Below are positions 60,458-64,000 of a stretch of 64,000 nucleotides of DNA, piece after piece. Within the stretch, counting starts at the first letter, position 1, and the number at the start of each line of letters is the position of its first letter. The DNA is from Halodesulfovibrio sp. Its GTDB lineage: Bacteria > Desulfobacterota > Desulfovibrionia > Desulfovibrionales > Desulfovibrionaceae. The stretch is taken from positions 1 through 64,000 of the forward strand of contig NZ_JAOARI010000011.1 in assembly GCF_025210605.1 (NCBI RefSeq). The letters are read 5' to 3'. The position numbers and the translations under genes are program-made. The notes beneath the pieces are model-generated. The model did not search any database, had not been told where the DNA came from, and worked only from the letters and a program-made list of their open reading frames with translations.

Positions 60458-60775
60458 AATCGAAACTCCTAATATTCCAGAGTACGGTTAGTCTCTCACA
60501 CTGAGCGAATAACTGGCAAGCTGCGATAATTTGCTGCCGCTATTCAACAATGCACTTAATAGGCTGCAATTCAGGTGGTTATGACTGTATTGCGTTAGAG
60601 TAACGGTAAACATTTGTGAGCAGGACGTAAAGCTGATTCGAAAACTTTTTGTGAAAAAAATAACAAACGCACTATTCGTACCTGTACAACGCGCTGGTTG
60701 TACCATTTTTTTCAATTACGACAACCTATTCCACATACATAAAAAAAGATCATCACTACGAATGCATCGTTATTT
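60458..60775. other. Gap upstream of the CBS gene
   Basis: These 318 bases should hold the CBS gene promoter and the end of the message from the next minus-strand gene. I see no gene and no clear terminator. Confidence 0.4.
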
Positions 60776-61213
60776 TTACAGCAAACTGATAACCAGAGCA
60801 GGCATCAAAACTTCAATTTCAACTTTCGGAGTACGCTTGCGCTCAGGGCTATATTTAAGCTTCTTTACATTTCGGGCTAAAATATACCCATACTTATTTC
60901 TGCTTGGAATGCGCACCTCGTAAACAACAGCATCGAGATGGTCGAGCATAATTGAACGCATACGAATGACACGTCGCCCTTTTCCTAAATGAGAAATCTG
61001 ATTGCGACGCATGAAGCGGTTAACTTTTTTGGGGTGATACGCAGCAACTTTAAAAAATTTTTCAAGTGTTCGTAGGTCGGGATAAACCTTGCTTAGTCGC
61101 TTTGTAACAAATACATCTTTATAGCGCGTTGCTTCTGCCTTTTTTTCCATTGCCATAGTCACGAGTGCACCAGCCATTACCAGTACTAAAAGTACCTTCG
61201 TCAGCGTGTTCAT
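60776..61213 (-). CDS. Small secreted, strongly basic protein
   Basis: The 145-residue protein has a signal peptide (about 1-28, ending AEA) and a mature part rich in Lys, Arg and Tyr. No family is recognised. The stretch MRSIMLDHLDAVVYEVRIPSRNKYGYILARNVKKL has the look of a bacterial SH3-like fold ending in YGYI, which would bind cell-wall peptide. It is a single-gene unit on the minus strand. Confidence 0.65.
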   Translation of the reverse strand: MNTLTKVLLVLVMAGALVTMAMEKKAEATRYKDVFVTKRLSKVYPDLRTLEKFFKVAAYHPKKVNRFMRRNQISHLGKGRRVIRMRSIMLDHLDAVVYEVRIPSRNKYGYILARNVKKLKYSPERKRTPKVEIEVLMPALVISLL

Positions 61214-61573
61214 TACTCATCCTCTCTTTCTATGCATGAAATCACATGCGATACGGAATATTACCCTTCACACAGTGCAGCCTCAGCTCCCCCAAAAAGC
61301 TACCGTTACAAATCGATAACAATTCGAATGCTAATTGCAGTTGTGCATATCCCTTCGCAACGCACTATCATACTAGCTAGTTAGACATATTTGCCCCCCA
61401 AATACTGCCTTTACATATACTTCAAAACCAATTTTTTAACGTGCCGAAAAGAGGCGAGGCATTTCTGCAACTTGCATAGTACATTACCACCCTGTGCAGG
61501 CACCGATTCCCCCTTTCCGGCACGACATCACCTAATTTGCAGTCAACTTCTTACACCAAGTATACTTTACGGC
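61214..61573. other. Gap between two small secreted-protein genes
   Basis: These 360 bases contain no gene I can support. A 10-bp palindrome ACTAGCTAGT lies near 61372. The promoter for the basic secreted protein should be here. Confidence 0.35.
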
Positions 61574-61966
61574 TTATTGCTTACCTTCGGAACTCATTCC
61601 AACTTTATCACGCAATTCACTTACAGCCTTATCAAATTCCTGCATTTGCGTGGAATCGAGAACTTTTGCCACATCGGCTCGAACTGAATCTTTTAATTTA
61701 TCTAACTCAGTACGAACTTCCTGCAACGATTCCTCTGTCTTAGTTGGTTCATGAAGGCGAGCCATAAGAAGACTGCGATCCTCCCTAGCTTTAGCCATAA
61801 TCTTTTTAATTTCAGTATGCTGTGCTTCTGTCAACTGTAGCCGCTTAACAATTTTATTTTCAAGCTGGGCATAGTATCCAGAGCACCCACACACATCTGC
61901 AAAAGAAATAGTAAAAAAGCTTAAAAGAATCCCTAACATTACCGTCAAATTAAGTAAACGAGTCAT
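61574..61966 (-). CDS. Spy/CpxP-like periplasmic protein with LTxxQ motifs
   Basis: The 130-residue protein has a signal peptide (about 1-23, ending SFA). A helical mature part carries two LTxxQ-type motifs (RLQLTEAQHTEI, about 43-54, and LDSTQMQEFD, about 103-112), as in Spy, CpxP and heavy-metal sensor ZraP. Two Cys in DVCGCSGYY at the mature N-terminus could bind metal or form a disulfide. It probably acts as a periplasmic chaperone or stress sensor. I chose the ATG at 61966 because a signal peptide begins there. No sensor kinase is adjacent. Confidence 0.75.
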   Translation of the reverse strand: MTRLLNLTVMLGILLSFFTISFADVCGCSGYYAQLENKIVKRLQLTEAQHTEIKKIMAKAREDRSLLMARLHEPTKTEESLQEVRTELDKLKDSVRADVAKVLDSTQMQEFDKAVSELRDKVGMSSEGKQ

Positions 61967-62108
61967 AATAACAACCTTATTTTTATGATGTGCAAAGACC
62001 ATCAGTTAAAAATGCATCCTATTCAGGACAAAAAATGGTGTAGCAGCTCATATATTACATCGTTTCACAACACTTGGCGGTTACAATTTTTACTATTTAC
62101 ATCCACAT

Positions 62109-62142
62109 AAAAAAACTCCCCTTTTTATCAAGAGGAGTTTTT
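62109..62142. terminator. Bidirectional terminator-like hairpin
   Basis: AAAAACTCC-x-CT pairs with AG-x-GGAGTTTTT. A and T runs flank it. It lies between the HD gene and the Spy-like gene, both read on the minus strand. Confidence 0.55.
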
Positions 62143-62170
62143 GAAAATATGATCCGCTCTTAACGGTATC

Positions 62171-62203
62171 AAAAAAAACAGCGCTTGCGCTCCAAGAGCG
62201 CAC
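62171..62203 (-). terminator. Probable terminator of the HD gene
   Basis: On the minus strand TGCGCTC-N3-GAGCGCA is followed by AGCGCTG and eight T. The T run is a little far from the stem, so confidence is moderate. Confidence 0.45.
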
Positions 62204-62298
62204 CCACATTAAGTCTATTCATCTACAAGAACACGTTGCGTTTTAATTTGCAGAAAACAACGCTGTTGCATTACAAATAGCCGCTGAATAATACCCAC

Positions 62299-63540
62299 TT
62301 AATCAAAATCAGACATTAAAGCGCCTATATGAATGTTACCAATGGATATTTTGCGGTACTTATCACGCAGCCGCCACATAGCTTGATTTAATTCATTTAT
62401 AGAAATTCCATTGCGCACTGCTGTATATGCTTCAATATATGCAGCAAGCTCGTCGCATACTTTTAGCATTTCCCCATCTTTAGGATTTACAGAGTTATCA
62501 TTATATATTGATTGAAGCTCATCAAATGTAACGCGCTGGACTTTACCGTTTTGTTCAATGCAATCATGAAACTCTGAACCTGTTTCTGTTCCTAAGAAAT
62601 ATCCAAGCCTGTCTGCTATGTCGGTGTACCCTTCGTCACGCAACGGCTGAAAGACTCGGCGCTCAAGTTCTTCATCCTCATACGCTTTAATCAGTACATC
62701 CAATTCCTTAACAGATTTTTTTACTGGAGAGATAATATCCCGTGTCAGCATCTCCGGTAGGTCATGGAACAGTCCGCAGAAAAAGTTATTCTGTCTACGT
62801 GCTGGACAAGCATCCTGCACAACAGAAAAGAAATAGCTGTAGCAACCGACCAAAAACATGTGTCCCATAACGGAGGTTTCTGGAATCCTAGGCATCTGTG
62901 ACCAACGCTTTTGGAATCGCAGTTGACCGCAAAGATTGGCAAGTTTACCCAGCGCATGGGTTTTCGGGTTCATTAACTCTGGAAATCCTTTAAGAGCCTG
63001 AAATTCTTTTTGCTGATCTAAAAACGATTCACGAATTTCATCCAGTTCATCATCAAAGGCATTTAGCCCTTCAATAAGCTTAAATTCCCAGCTGCTGGCG
63101 TAACAATGAGCAGCAGCAAGAATATCATCAGCAAGTTCATGCTTTCGATCTGAATCAAAATAGGCAAGAAAACGCATCCAAAAATCAGCACCCAAGGTGC
63201 TCAACACTGGCTCCAATTCTCCCTGTACCCATGCAACCAACTGACGGTAGTGCTCCGGATTTTCTTTAATACGATAGTAAACAGGTGGCTTAATATCGGT
63301 AATAACAAGTCGGAAAAGATAATCAAAAATTCCCCATTCAACAATTCTATCACCAAGGACAAGCCGCTCTTCAGCAGTCATATCACGCGAGTTTTCCTGT
63401 AACAACAACCACGCAATGATCATTTTATGAGCTTGCTTATCTACCTCATATAACTCTGCGGGACGTAATTTATCATTCCAGCGTTTCATATATGCACCAG
63501 AGAAAACAGTTTGCAGCAGTCCCTTACGAATACTTGACAT
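62299..63540 (-). CDS. HD-domain phosphohydrolase
   Basis: The 413-residue protein has an N-terminal helical region (about 1-215) and a C-terminal HD domain (about 220-400). His in SVMGHMFLV and the His-Asp pair in FHDLPE (about 261) are the metal ligands, with a further Asp in VCDELAAYIEAY. The layout resembles YfbR/HD_3-type proteins that act on nucleotides; DLPEMLTRDIISPVK is typical of that group. It lies upstream of a small periplasmic protein gene and divergent from rplM. The long N-terminal half is not part of short YfbR proteins. Confidence 0.85.
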   Translation of the reverse strand: MSSIRKGLLQTVFSGAYMKRWNDKLRPAELYEVDKQAHKMIIAWLLLQENSRDMTAEERLVLGDRIVEWGIFDYLFRLVITDIKPPVYYRIKENPEHYRQLVAWVQGELEPVLSTLGADFWMRFLAYFDSDRKHELADDILAAAHCYASSWEFKLIEGLNAFDDELDEIRESFLDQQKEFQALKGFPELMNPKTHALGKLANLCGQLRFQKRWSQMPRIPETSVMGHMFLVGCYSYFFSVVQDACPARRQNNFFCGLFHDLPEMLTRDIISPVKKSVKELDVLIKAYEDEELERRVFQPLRDEGYTDIADRLGYFLGTETGSEFHDCIEQNGKVQRVTFDELQSIYNDNSVNPKDGEMLKVCDELAAYIEAYTAVRNGISINELNQAMWRLRDKYRKISIGNIHIGALMSDFD

Positions 63541-63704
63541 AATAAAAAATCCTCATATTTTCAGAAAAATCACTTGGCAACGAAACAGTCATGGTATAAG
63601 AACGTTGTTTCCGCACGAAGCCGGAGGTCTTTTCCAGGATTTTTCACGAATCCGGATCCCCCCGTACAACCGCCGACTTTGGGCTGACCGATCTTATTGT
63701 TATA

Positions 63705-63733
63705 TTGACATGGAAACAAGAACTCCATAAGAG
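63705..63733 (+). promoter_or_regulatory. Probable rplM promoter
   Basis: A perfect TTGACA at 63705-63710 is followed by 17 bases and a weak TAAGAG. The start codon is 32 bases further. Confidence 0.5.
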
Positions 63734-63764
63734 CCAACGTGTTTCGACACTAGGAGTAATATAG

Positions 63765-64000
63765 ATGAAAACTTTCAGCCCTAAGCCTGAAGATATCACA
63801 CGCGAGTGGTTTGTAGTTGACGCTGAGGATCAGATCCTCGGTCGCCTCGCTACCCAGATCGCTCACCGCCTTCGTGGCAAACATAAGCCAGAATTCGCAC
63901 CTCACGTTGACAACGGTGATTTCATCGTAGTCGTGAATTGTGAAAAAATCAAAGTTACCGGTAACAAGATGGCAGACAAAATGTACTACCGTCACACCGG
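63765..64000 (+). CDS. rplM: 50S ribosomal protein L13 (5' part)
   Basis: The first 78 residues of L13 are present; the gene runs off the window. The protein begins MKTFSPKP and shows [21 protein letters not shown] and [33 protein letters not shown], given as landmarks of the family. TAGGAG lies before the ATG. rpsI normally follows. Confidence 0.96.
   Translation, partial: MKTFSPKPEDITREWFVVDAEDQILGRLATQIAHRLRGKHKPEFAPHVDNGDFIVVVNCEKIKVTGNKMADKMYYRHT

Overview
The window is 64 kb of chromosome from a Gram-negative, anaerobic-type deltaproteobacterium. It is most likely a marine, low-GC member of the Desulfovibrionales (a Halodesulfovibrio-like species is my best guess from composition and gene order, not from any search). 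Supporting signs are two LPS/outer-membrane blocks (lpxA, lpxD, lpxI, fabZ, bamA, skp/ompH, lolC/D), several sigma-54 activators, a yicC-remA-gmk-pyrF block, and DUF3124, CarD-like and YgiQ-type proteins that are common in this group.

Layout. 1-9.2 kb: a PpiD/SurA-type foldase, aconitase and a sigma-54 activator with a degenerate receiver, all on the minus strand; then, divergently, a CobD-like aminotransferase and a GAF-type sigma-54 activator. 9.2-11.0 kb: a NifX-like protein with thiE and thiM. 11.2-23.4 kb: one long minus-strand envelope region reading lysS-lolC-lolD-bamA, then amiC-type amidase, then skp-lpxD-fabZ-lpxA-(terminator)-lpxI. 23.6-24.8 kb: four tandem tRNA-Asn(GTT) genes, each with its own promoter and terminator. 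25-28.3 kb: an EF-hand secreted protein, a LysE exporter and a YgiQ radical-SAM protein.

28.4-32.1 kb holds the most unusual pair. A minus-strand protein joins a FliM-like middle domain to FliG-like helical repeats, with no flagellar neighbours. Divergent from it is a protein with a degenerate diadenylate-cyclase (DisA_N-like) domain. Next come a DUF3124 protein, an EVE/SlyX pair and a complete branched-chain amino-acid ABC operon (livK-H-M-G-F). 38.5-40.9 kb is an AT-rich gap followed by an orphan phage cassette (3TM holin, small membrane protein, terminase small subunit). 41-52.4 kb is housekeeping and signalling: TPR proteins, a PAS-PAS-GGDEF cyclase, Smr, TSCPD, recJ, pyrF, gmk, remA, yicC and mtaB.

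52.7-64 kb carries a methyltransferase, an SH3/NlpC-P60 lipoprotein and a small phage-derived switch: an S24-type repressor facing two zinc-finger proteins and an excisionase-like HTH protein. Three matching 15-bp operator-like sites lie around that switch. A CarD-like protein, CBS and HD proteins and small secreted proteins follow, and the start of rplM runs off the right edge.

The envelope genes form a coherent outer-membrane assembly programme: lipid A synthesis, beta-barrel insertion, lipoprotein release, periplasmic chaperones and cell-wall amidase. I could not run any similarity search; functions come from motifs and remembered family features.
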